Part shown: positions 24,188 through 31,832 of the stretch, in pieces
How positions within the stretch are numbered: the stretch's first letter is position 1
Layout: every line of letters begins with the position of its first letter
Assembly: GCA_025361425.1 (NCBI GenBank)
Contig: JANYAH010000165.1
Location: forward strand, 1 to 52,777
DNA: 52,777 nucleotides
Origin: Candidatus Solibacter sp.
GTDB taxonomy: Bacteria; Acidobacteriota; Terriglobia; Bryobacterales; Bryobacteraceae
Reading direction: 5' to 3'
Notes under the pieces: model-generated
What the model was told of the DNA's origin: nothing
Database searches by the model: none
Seen by the model: only the letters and a program-made list of their open reading frames with translations
Translations under genes and position numbers: made by a program

Positions 24188-25375
24188 CTACAGGGCCCGG
24201 CCGGCCGCTGCGCCGGAGGCCCACGCCCATTGGAAATTGAAGCCGCCTAACTGGCCGGTCACATCCACCACTTCGCCGATGAAGTAGAGACCTGGCACAT
24301 CGCGGCACTCCATCGTCTTTGACGACAACTCGCCGGTGTCCACGCCGCCGCCGGTGACCTCGGCCTTCGCATACCCCTCGGTTCCGGCCGGCTGGACGCG
24401 CCACGCGTGCAGGCCCGCCGCCATTGCCGCTACCTCGCGATCGCTCAGCGCGACGACGGCTGGCGATACGCCCGGCACCTGGCACCACCGGTCGGCCAGG
24501 CGCTTCGGCAGATATCGCGCCAGCACCGTGCGCACCTCGGTACGCGCGCCGGCCGCCCGGCATGCGGCGAGCGCCGCCGCGAAATCCACGCCGGGCAGCA
24601 GATCGATCTCCACATACTCCCCGGCGCGCCAGTAGGACGACACCTGCAATATCGCGGGTCCGCTGAGGCCGAGATGCGTGAACAGCAGCTTTTCGCGGAA
24701 CGCGTGCCCGGCCGCGCCCGCCGTGACATCCGCCGAGACTCCCGCCAGGCCGGCGAAGCGCTGGCGCTCCGCTGCCCCGAAGGTAAACGGCACCAGGCCG
24801 GGATAGCACTCCACCGTGTTGAGTCCGAACTGGCGCGCCACGGCGTAGCCGAACGGCGTGGCCCCGATTTTCGGAATCGACAGCCCGCCGGTCGCGATCG
24901 CCAGCGCCGCGCATTGGAACACCCCGCGGGACGTCTCCAATTGGAACCGGCCGCCGTGTGTCTGGCCAATCCGCGCCACCTCGCACGCCGTTTCGATGCG
25001 CACGCCCGCCGACGCGCACTCCGCCTCCAGCATCCGTACGATTTCGCTGGCCGCACCGTCGCAGAACAACTGGCCGAGGGTCTTCTCATGGTAGGCGATG
25101 CCGTGCCGCTCCACCATGGCGATGAAATCCCGCGGCGTGTATCGGGCCAGCGCGGATTTGGCGAAGTGCGGGTTGCGCGACACGAAGTTCTCCGCCGTGG
25201 TGTGCCGGTTGGTGAAATTGCAGCGCCCGCCGCCGGAGATGAGGATCTTGCGCGCGATCCACGGGCTGTGCTCCAGCACTACCACGCGCCGCCCGCGCTT
25301 GCCCGCCTCAATGGCGCACATCAGCCCGGCGGCACCCGCCCCCACGATCACCGCGTCCGCCGTCTCTTGCGCCAT
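24188..25375 (-). CDS. HI0933/YhiN-like NAD(P)/FAD-dependent oxidoreductase
   Basis: 395 aa from ATG 25375 (MAQETADAVIVGAGAAGLMC). The dinucleotide-binding GAGAAGLMCAIEAGKRGRRVVVLE is followed by the family signature KILISGGGRCNFTN, and near the C-terminus EVTGGGVDTGELSSKTMECR and GLYFIGEVVDVTGQLGGFNFQWAWASG. These are the hallmarks of the HI0933-like flavoproteins, whose cellular reaction is not settled in most bacteria. Length is normal. Its stop lies at the edge of the tandem repeat region. It is divergent from the DJ-1-like gene, with starts 42 bp apart. Confidence 0.92.
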   Translation of the reverse strand: MAQETADAVIVGAGAAGLMCAIEAGKRGRRVVVLEHSPWIARKILISGGGRCNFTNRHTTAENFVSRNPHFAKSALARYTPRDFIAMVERHGIAYHEKTLGQLFCDGAASEIVRMLEAECASAGVRIETACEVARIGQTHGGRFQLETSRGVFQCAALAIATGGLSIPKIGATPFGYAVARQFGLNTVECYPGLVPFTFGAAERQRFAGLAGVSADVTAGAAGHAFREKLLFTHLGLSGPAILQVSSYWRAGEYVEIDLLPGVDFAAALAACRAAGARTEVRTVLARYLPKRLADRWCQVPGVSPAVVALSDREVAAMAAGLHAWRVQPAGTEGYAKAEVTGGGVDTGELSSKTMECRDVPGLYFIGEVVDVTGQLGGFNFQWAWASGAAAGRAL

Positions 25376-25417
25376 CCCCTTACATTCTGGCAGAGCGGCG
25401 CGGTATGCTGGCTTCGG

Positions 25418-25975
25418 ATGACTCGCAAGGTTCTGATTGTCACCGGTGACGGCGGCGATAGCTACGAAGCGCTGTACGCCTGCCAGAGATTCCGGGAGGC
25501 GCACTGGGAACCCGTAATCGCGGCGCCCGCGCGGCGCCGGCTGCACATGGTCTTCCACGATACCGAGCCGGGCTGGGACACCTACGTGGAACGGCCGGGC
25601 CACACGGTGGACGCCCACATGGCCATCACCGCGGTCTCGGCCAAGGAATTCGCCGCCATCCTGGTGCTGGGAGGACGTGCTCCGGAATACCTGCGCAACG
25701 ATGCCAGCCTGCTCTCGCTGGTGCGCGAGTTTGCCGCCCAGAACAAGTGCGTCTGCGCCATCGGGCACGGCATACAGGTGCTGGTGGCGGCGGGGCTGAC
25801 CAGCGGGCGCACGGTCACGGGGCACCCGCACGTCGGCGTGGAAGTGGAGCGCGCCGGCGGCACGTACAGCGAGAAGATGGCGGTTCGCGATGGCCGCCTG
25901 ATCACGGCGCAATCCTGGGAGGCGCATCCGGAGTTCTACCGCGAGGTCTTTGCCGCCCTGGAAGCCCCGAAATAA
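25418..25975 (+). CDS. DJ-1/PfpI-like protein lacking the nucleophile Cys
   Basis: 185 aa. It starts MTRKVLIVTGDGGDSYEAL and has AAILVLGGRAPEYLR, typical of class I glutamine amidotransferase-like PfpI proteins. At the nucleophile elbow, where the family normally has A-x-C-H-G, the sequence is CVCAIGHGIQVLVAAG: Gly replaces Cys and the nearest Cys is three residues earlier. The His of the HG pair is kept. The usual protease/deglycase/hydratase chemistry is therefore doubtful; a binding or shifted-nucleophile role is possible. GYVTGHPHVG-like C-terminal features (VTGHPHVGVEVERAG) are intact. Confidence 0.85.
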   Translation: MTRKVLIVTGDGGDSYEALYACQRFREAHWEPVIAAPARRRLHMVFHDTEPGWDTYVERPGHTVDAHMAITAVSAKEFAAILVLGGRAPEYLRNDASLLSLVREFAAQNKCVCAIGHGIQVLVAAGLTSGRTVTGHPHVGVEVERAGGTYSEKMAVRDGRLITAQSWEAHPEFYREVFAALEAPK

Positions 25976-26063
25976 AGCGCTTTCTTTAAGAACCGATGGG
26001 GGCACGCGCTGCCGCCGCACAGTCCGCCGGCGACGCCTACCCAATCTCGATTAGGATAGATGA

Positions 26064-26363
26064 ATGGCACAAGGTATGTTCGATGTGGCATGTCCCTGCT
26101 GCGATGCCGTTCTGAAGATCGATCCGGAAACGTGCGCCGTAATTGCGCACACGGTTCCAGTGAAGGCTCCTCTGATCGAAGACCTCGCTGCCGAAGTGGC
26201 CAAGCTCAAGGGTGCGGGCGACCGGCGCGAGCAGCTCTTCCAGAAACAGTTTGAGGCCGAAAAGACGCACGGCAAGGTGCTGGAAAAGAAATTCGACGAG
26301 CTCTTCAAGCGCGCCAAGGAAAATCCGGACAGCAAGCCGCCCACACGAGATATCGATCTGTAG
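26064..26363 (+). CDS. Small CPCC-motif protein, function unknown
   Basis: 99 aa. The N-terminus MFDVACPCCDAVLKID holds a C-P-C-C knuckle like half of a zinc ribbon, and a third Cys follows in DPETCAVIAH, so a C-x2-C..C..H site is conceivable. The middle and C-terminal parts are a charged helix (LIEDLAAEVAKLKGAGDRREQLFQKQ), likely a coiled coil. The C-terminus is KPPTRDIDL. I do not recognise a named family, though it has the look of an Acidobacteria-conserved hypothetical. It is convergent with egtD, 10 bp from its stop. Confidence 0.75.
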   Translation: MAQGMFDVACPCCDAVLKIDPETCAVIAHTVPVKAPLIEDLAAEVAKLKGAGDRREQLFQKQFEAEKTHGKVLEKKFDELFKRAKENPDSKPPTRDIDL

Positions 26364-26373
26364 GGGCAGAGAA

Positions 26374-27324
26374 CTACCGGCACACCAGCAGGTTTTCCGC
26401 AAAGCCCCACTCTTCGTCCACCCACTGCCGTTCCAGCCGGAACCCGGCGGCACCCGCCATGGTTTCCACCTGCTCCCGGTAGAACTTGTGGCAGGCCTCG
26501 GTGCAGATGGTCTCGCCCGCGGCGAAATCCACAATCAGGTCCGCCTGGCGTATGCTGACGATCTGGTAGACGCGCGAGCGCAGGTGCATCTCGATGCGCT
26601 GCGCCTCTTCGTGGTATCGGATGACGTGGGCAAACTGGCGCAGATCGAAATCGCCCTGGAGTTGGCGATTGATGCGGCCCAGAAGGTTCAGGTTGAAGGC
26701 GGCGGTGACACCGGTTGGGTCGTCGTAGGCATCCAGCAGTTGCGCGGTCGGTTTCACCAGGTCGGTACCGAGCAGCAGTGCGTCGCCTGGCGCCAGCACT
26801 TGGCGGATGGAATCCACAAACTCGATGGCGGCTTCGGGTTGGAAATTGCCGATGGTGCTGCCCAGGAAGAGCGCCAGCAGGTGCTGACCCGGCGCGCGCA
26901 GGGCGGCGACTCCGCGCAGCCCATCGAGATAGCTCATCTCCAGCGGCATGACGATGCCCATTGGGCTCAGTTCTTTCGCGCAGCGGGCGAGCGCGGCGGC
27001 GGACACGTCGATGGGGTAGTAAAGCGCCCGCTGCCGCTTGCCCACGGCTTGCAGGATGGTGCGGGTTTTGGCGCCCGAGCCGCTGCCCAGCTCCGCGACG
27101 ATCAGGTGGGAAGGCAGGCAATCGAGAAGATCTTCCGCGTGCTGTTCGATGATGCGGGCGTCGGCGCGCGTCAGTCCGTATTCGGGCAGCAACGTGATGG
27201 TTTCGAAGAGCGCCGAACCGATGTCGTCGTAAAGATAGCGGCAGGGCAGGGTCTTTTGCTCGGGCTGGGTCAGGCCGGCCCGCACGTCGAGCGCGAATTG
27301 GGTGTCCAGCGCTTGAGCCAGCAT
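26374..27324 (-). CDS. egtD: L-histidine N-alpha-methyltransferase EgtD
   Basis: 316 aa from ATG 27324, which overlaps the egtB stop (TGATG). It is a SAM methyltransferase with LPCRYLYDDIGSALFETIT at about residue 30 (substrate and fold signature), AELGSGSGAKTRTIL (SAM site), PIDVS, and FLGSTIGNF, all typical of the EgtD family. It trimethylates histidine to hercynine, the first step of ergothioneine synthesis. It is translationally coupled to egtB, and no egtA or egtC is adjacent. Confidence 0.93.
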   Translation of the reverse strand: MLAQALDTQFALDVRAGLTQPEQKTLPCRYLYDDIGSALFETITLLPEYGLTRADARIIEQHAEDLLDCLPSHLIVAELGSGSGAKTRTILQAVGKRQRALYYPIDVSAAALARCAKELSPMGIVMPLEMSYLDGLRGVAALRAPGQHLLALFLGSTIGNFQPEAAIEFVDSIRQVLAPGDALLLGTDLVKPTAQLLDAYDDPTGVTAAFNLNLLGRINRQLQGDFDLRQFAHVIRYHEEAQRIEMHLRSRVYQIVSIRQADLIVDFAAGETICTEACHKFYREQVETMAGAAGFRLERQWVDEEWGFAENLLVCR

Positions 27325-28505
27325 CAGGATTTCACCATGCGGAATGTCGCGTAGACGTAAGGATACGAAGGGCGGAACCAATTGCGGAAGCTGGGGCGGA
27401 GAAAACATGCCGCGGTGCGCGGCGAGGCGCCTTTCAACACGTAGTGCGCGCCATCGAAAAACGGCTCGGAGTAGTTGGGGTAGAACGGGAACGGCGTGAA
27501 GCCTTGGAAAGGCGCAAACACGGTGGACGTCCACTCCCAGCCGTTGCCCGCCAATTGCATGGGTCGCGGCGTGCCATCGTCATCGGCGGTCACGGGGATG
27601 GGATCCCAGTAACGGAAATTCAGATTGCTGGAGCGCGGCGAATGGTAGGCCGCACGATGATATTCGGCCTCGCTGGGCAGGCGCATGCCGAGCCTGAGGG
27701 CATATGCGGTGGCCTGGCCGTGGGTCACGTACACCGGCGCGTCGAGCGGCAGGGGATATTCGGAGAACATTCCGCGGAAGACCCAGCCGGCGCCGCGGTC
27801 AGCCCAGAAGAATGGCGGATCGGCACCCTGCTTGACAAACTCGAGGTACTCGCCATTGGTGACCTTATGCTGTGCCACCGAAAACTCAGGGACCTCCACC
27901 GTATGCGCCTGGAATTCGTTATCCCAGCCGAAGGCGTCGCCTGAGGCGTCGCCAGAGGCCAGACCCAAATCGGCGGGCCCCGCCGGGATGGGGAAGAATT
28001 CCGCCCGGTAGGCCGCGTGGTTCGCGGAGCGGTCGGCTGGCCGCCCCTGGTGGGGTGCCACCTTATTGCCGTATTCCAACTGATGGAGGATATAGGCGAA
28101 GGTCTCGGCGTGCATCAGGCGGTGTTCGATGGCCACGTGCAGGAATTGCTCCGGAACGTCGCCCAGCAGTTGGTCGATGCTTGCTCTGGTGCGCCGTTGG
28201 TAGTGCTGCAGCTCGGCGAGGCCCGGCCAATCGGTGGGCTGGTCGCTGGGCAGTTCGCCGGGCGGGGGATCGATGCCGAAGGCGAACAGGCGGTCAAACG
28301 CCTCGTGGAAGGCGGGAACGTCGAGCGCGTAGCGCGCCAGCAGGTTCCAGTCGAAGGCGTCCATGTGCCCCAGGTAAAAAATGACGCGATGGCGCTCCCC
28401 GATGGGGCGCTTATAGAGCGAGCCGGGCCGCACCACACGGAACAGTGCGTCCGTCTGCTCGCGGGCCTGCTGAAGTGCGCGGCCTGATTCAAGTGGGATC
28501 CGCAT
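27324..28505 (-). CDS. egtB: Hercynine oxygenase EgtB (DinB plus formylglycine-type domain)
   Basis: 393 aa. The N-terminal DinB-like half holds the three iron-binding His: H47 in YLGHMDAFDW, and H128 and H132 in IEHRLMHAET. The C-terminal SUMF1-like half has the typical GWEWTSTVF and LKGASPRTAACFLRPSFRNW. EgtB joins a cysteine-type thiol to the imidazole of hercynine and oxidises it to the sulphoxide. Absence of egtA and egtC in the window, and the C-terminal variant FRPSYPYVYATFRMV, suggest a form that uses free cysteine, as reported for EgtB of Chloracidobacterium. A final C-S lyase is not seen. It is divergent from the TonB receptor at 28731. Confidence 0.9.
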   Translation of the reverse strand: MRIPLESGRALQQAREQTDALFRVVRPGSLYKRPIGERHRVIFYLGHMDAFDWNLLARYALDVPAFHEAFDRLFAFGIDPPPGELPSDQPTDWPGLAELQHYQRRTRASIDQLLGDVPEQFLHVAIEHRLMHAETFAYILHQLEYGNKVAPHQGRPADRSANHAAYRAEFFPIPAGPADLGLASGDASGDAFGWDNEFQAHTVEVPEFSVAQHKVTNGEYLEFVKQGADPPFFWADRGAGWVFRGMFSEYPLPLDAPVYVTHGQATAYALRLGMRLPSEAEYHRAAYHSPRSSNLNFRYWDPIPVTADDDGTPRPMQLAGNGWEWTSTVFAPFQGFTPFPFYPNYSEPFFDGAHYVLKGASPRTAACFLRPSFRNWFRPSYPYVYATFRMVKS

Positions 28506-28678
28506 AAACCGATCTACCAGTGTACAAAACCATCAACGGTACCGCTGTGCCATTCCTCCCACTTTGAATTGGGCTACGACCATAGATCGTCGGCCCAGGT
28601 TGGCTTCGGCAAGGAGACAGCTGCCAATGAGGCCCTCTCCGCGGGCGCACCCGTTTCCGGCAGGCACCCCTATTTTTC

Positions 28679-28706
28679 TTGCTTGGATGAACCGCCAGGG
28701 TACAAT
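28679..28706 (+). promoter_or_regulatory. Sigma-70-like promoter for the TonB receptor gene
   Basis: TTGCTT (28679-28684) and TACAAT (28701-28706) are separated by 16 bp and lie 25 bp before ATG 28731. A ribosome site (AAGGGG) follows. The match is good but not perfect; no operator-like palindrome is obvious beside it. Confidence 0.5.
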
Positions 28707-28730
28707 AACGGGAGGGGAACATAAGGGGCT

Positions 28731-31664
28731 ATGAACAAACAATTACTAACGCGCTACATGTGTGTCTTCGCACTGGCGGCCACGGCTTTCGCGCAGTCTG
28801 AGATCGGCAGCGCATCGCTTAACGGGACCATCACGGACGCCTCGGGCGGCGCCGTACCCACCGCCAAGGTGTCCGCGCACAACGCGGCAACCGGCCTGGT
28901 GCGGAACACGCAGACCAGCGACCTGGGCCTTTACACCTTCGCCGGTCTTCCGGTGGGAATCTACGACCTGACGGTGGACGCGCAGGGTTTCAAGAACACC
29001 AAACGCACGGCTGTGCAGCTCACGGTGGGGTCGGCGACCACGCTGGACGTCCGCCTGGAAGTGGGCACGGCGCAGGAAACCGTCAGCGTTGTGGCGGATA
29101 TCTCGGTGGTCGAGACGACACGCACCACCGCGGCCTCTAACGTGACCGAGAAGGCAGTAGCGAATCTGCCGGTGAGCGGGCGCAACTTCATCGATTTTTC
29201 GCTCTTGACGCCGGGAGTGGTGCGGGACAATCGCAACCAGGGCGACATCTCTTTCGCCGGGCAGCGCGGAACCTGGAACACGCTTCTGGTGGATGGCGCG
29301 GACAGCAACAACCTGTTCTTCGGGCAGGCCACCGGCCGCACCGGTTTGCGTCCTTACGCCTTCAGCGAGGACGCCGTGCAGGAATTCCAGGTCAACACCG
29401 TGGGGTACCCGGCGGAGATGGGGCGCGCCGGCGGCGGCGCCATCAACGTGGTGACCAAGAGCGGCACCAATATGGTGCACGGGTCGGCATTTGAGTACTA
29501 CCGCGATAAGGGGATGAACGCGAACAGCTTCACCAACAATCGAGCCGGCATCAAGAAACAGCCCTACCACTTCAACCAGTTTGGCGGCACGGTGGGCGGG
29601 CCCGTGGTGCAGGACAAGCTGTTTTTCTTCGGCAGCTATGACGGGCAGCGCAACACCAGCAACCAGCCGATCGCGCCCAATATTCTGCCCGCGGGCGCGG
29701 CCCTGGCGGCGCTCGCCAAGTATCTGGCGCCCTACCAGCTTGGTCTGAACAACAACGTATATCTGGCCAAGCTGGATTGGAACGCGAGCGCCAATAACCG
29801 CATCAGCGTGCGTTACAACGCCAGCCGCTACACCGGCAAAAACTTCGAAAGCAACGGCGCCACCAGCGCTTTGGAACACACCGGCGACAACGAAGTGAAC
29901 ACCGATAACATCGCCGGCCTGTATACCCGAATCTTCGGTACCCGCCTGGTGTGGGACGCGCGCTTCAACTATGTGCGCGACGGCGAACCCGGCGCCGCGA
30001 ATACGACCGGCCCGGAGGTGGCGATCACCAACGGCGTGACTTTCGGCAAGAACAACTACAGCCCGCGGTACACCAACGCATTCACCTACCAGCCGGTGAA
30101 TACGCTGAGCTACCAGCGCGGCGCGCACAGCCTGAAGTTCGGCACCGATATGAACTTCGAACGCGTGGTGAATTTCTTCCCCGGCTACTTCGCCGGCGGT
30201 TACACCTTCCCGAACTACGACGCCTACCTGGCGGGCACGCCCTCCATTTACCGGCAGGCCTTTGCGGCGGCCGGCTCCACCACGCCGCCCATCAGCCATC
30301 CCAACGTGAACGAATACGCGTTCTTCGCGCAGGACAACTGGCGCGCCACCTCGCTGCTGACCATCAACATGGGGCTGCGCTACGATTTCTTCGATTACAA
30401 GCAGCCCACCACGCTGAACGGCAACGCGCAACTGCTGGCCGCCAACCTGCGGACAGACCGCATCGCCAAAGACAAGAAGAACTTCGCGCCGCGCTTCGGC
30501 CTGGCCTACAAACCCTTCAACGACGACAAGACGGTGATCCGCGCCGGTTACGGCTTCTTCTTCGGCCGCACCCCGGGCCTGCTGCTTTCGACGGCGCTTT
30601 TGCAGAACGGCATCGACGTGCTGACCTACGCGCTGACCTCGGGTTTTCCGGCTTACCCCAACATCTTGAGCGCCGCGCCGGTCAATAACCCCACGGCCGA
30701 TATTTATATCGCCGATCCGAACTACCGGACGCCGCGCCTGGCGCAGTGGAACTTCCAGGTGGAGCGCGCGCTGGGCGGGAACTTCTCGCTGACCGCGGGC
30801 TACCTGGGCGTGCATGGCACCCATCTCACGCGCAGCCGCGACCTCAATCTTTACCCCAGCGAGCTGACGCAGGGTACGCTATCGACTGGCGGCAACATCG
30901 CCTACTGGCGCCATCCCGGCGGCTTCGGCACGCCGCAGCGCGCCAACACCGGGTTCGGCCGCATCACGGAATTCGATAGCGGCGCTTCCAGTATTTATCA
31001 CGGGGGGTTCCTGCAAGTCACTAAACGTTTCAGCAGCAACTTCCAGTTGCTGGCGAGCTACACATTCAGCAAAGTGATCGATACCGCGCCGGACGCCACC
31101 AGCGTGGTCTCTGGCAACGGCGGCGACGATTCCAAGGTGGCGCAGGACACACTGCTGCCGAACCTGGACCGCGGCCCGGGCGTGAACGACATCCGCCAGC
31201 GCTTCGTTTTCTCGGCGGTGTGGGATCTGAATTACGCCAAGTCGATGTCCAACGCCGCGGCCAAAGCGCTCTTGGGCGGCTGGACGCTTTCCAGCATCTC
31301 GCAATTGCAGAGCGGGCGCGCGCTGAGCGTCACCACCAGCGGCGACCCCGGCAACGACACCAATACGGCGAACGACCGCGCGCCACTGGTGGGCCGCGGC
31401 ACCTTGCGCGGTCCCGAACTGATGGCCGTGGATGTGCGCATGACGCGGGATCTCCCGCTGTATAAGGAGCGCGTACGCCTGCGCCTGATCGTGGAGAGCT
31501 TCAATCTCACCAACCGGGCAAACTTCGCCAACGTGCAGACCAACCTCTACACCTTTAGCCGCGGCGTCTTCACGCCGACCACGAACTTCCTGTTCAAGCA
31601 GACGACGCAGCCCGAAGGCCTGGGATCGCGTACGTTCCAGCTTGCGGCGAAGATCACGTTCTAA
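28731..31664 (+). CDS. Oar-like TonB-dependent receptor with carboxypeptidase-regulatory domain
   Basis: 977 aa. A signal peptide (to about residue 21, ending TAFAQ) is followed by a CarboxypepD_reg-like beta domain (about 25-105: GTITDASGGAVPTAKVSAHN). The plug has LPVSGRNFIDFSLLTPGVV and INVVTKSGTNMVHGSAFEYY. A large beta barrel runs to the C-terminal aromatic end (AAKITF). This is the expanded receptor type of Acidobacteria, thought to import sugars or oligomers, though substrates are rarely known. It stands alone with its own promoter. The nearest genes do not reveal a substrate. Confidence 0.92.
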   Translation: MNKQLLTRYMCVFALAATAFAQSEIGSASLNGTITDASGGAVPTAKVSAHNAATGLVRNTQTSDLGLYTFAGLPVGIYDLTVDAQGFKNTKRTAVQLTVGSATTLDVRLEVGTAQETVSVVADISVVETTRTTAASNVTEKAVANLPVSGRNFIDFSLLTPGVVRDNRNQGDISFAGQRGTWNTLLVDGADSNNLFFGQATGRTGLRPYAFSEDAVQEFQVNTVGYPAEMGRAGGGAINVVTKSGTNMVHGSAFEYYRDKGMNANSFTNNRAGIKKQPYHFNQFGGTVGGPVVQDKLFFFGSYDGQRNTSNQPIAPNILPAGAALAALAKYLAPYQLGLNNNVYLAKLDWNASANNRISVRYNASRYTGKNFESNGATSALEHTGDNEVNTDNIAGLYTRIFGTRLVWDARFNYVRDGEPGAANTTGPEVAITNGVTFGKNNYSPRYTNAFTYQPVNTLSYQRGAHSLKFGTDMNFERVVNFFPGYFAGGYTFPNYDAYLAGTPSIYRQAFAAAGSTTPPISHPNVNEYAFFAQDNWRATSLLTINMGLRYDFFDYKQPTTLNGNAQLLAANLRTDRIAKDKKNFAPRFGLAYKPFNDDKTVIRAGYGFFFGRTPGLLLSTALLQNGIDVLTYALTSGFPAYPNILSAAPVNNPTADIYIADPNYRTPRLAQWNFQVERALGGNFSLTAGYLGVHGTHLTRSRDLNLYPSELTQGTLSTGGNIAYWRHPGGFGTPQRANTGFGRITEFDSGASSIYHGGFLQVTKRFSSNFQLLASYTFSKVIDTAPDATSVVSGNGGDDSKVAQDTLLPNLDRGPGVNDIRQRFVFSAVWDLNYAKSMSNAAAKALLGGWTLSSISQLQSGRALSVTTSGDPGNDTNTANDRAPLVGRGTLRGPELMAVDVRMTRDLPLYKERVRLRLIVESFNLTNRANFANVQTNLYTFSRGVFTPTTNFLFKQTTQPEGLGSRTFQLAAKITF

Positions 31665-31696
31665 CTCGGGGAGACGGAACTATGCGGGAGTGTGTG

Positions 31697-31741
31697 TTCA
31701 CCGCAGAGACGCAGAGGCGCAGAGGAAAGCGCAGAGAAAAC
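31697..31741. repeat. Short GCAGAG-rich repeat of a widely scattered type
   Basis: After the receptor gene the sequence reads CACCGCAGAGACGCAGAGG and continues with GCGCAGAG words. From memory, strings of this kind occur between genes in many unrelated bacterial genomes and yield spurious proteins reading HRRDAEAQRK. The surrounding 31665-31832 shows no gene. Confidence 0.5.
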
Positions 31742-31832
31742 TAGAGATAGTCAACACCGGAGAAAGCGGAGGGAGCGGAGATAAGTGGGCTGGCGCCATC
31801 GACCTTTCGCGGAAAGTGGAGGGTGCTAAGGG

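Noticed and set aside
23595-24250. Frames giving Gly/Pro/Arg-rich proteins with PGGPPHN motifs
   Set aside because: They are translations of the 172-bp repeat in several phases; the repeat length and hairpins explain them and no ribosome site or domain is seen.
24188-25375. The HI0933-like flavoprotein as a replacement for HpnE
   Set aside because: It has the GGGRCNFTN signature of its own family and lies 10 kb from the hopanoid operon; it does not resemble the amine-oxidase-like HpnE.
28746-30824. 692-aa minus-strand frame across the TonB receptor
   Set aside because: It is an antisense shadow; the plus strand encodes a complete receptor with signal, plug and barrel.
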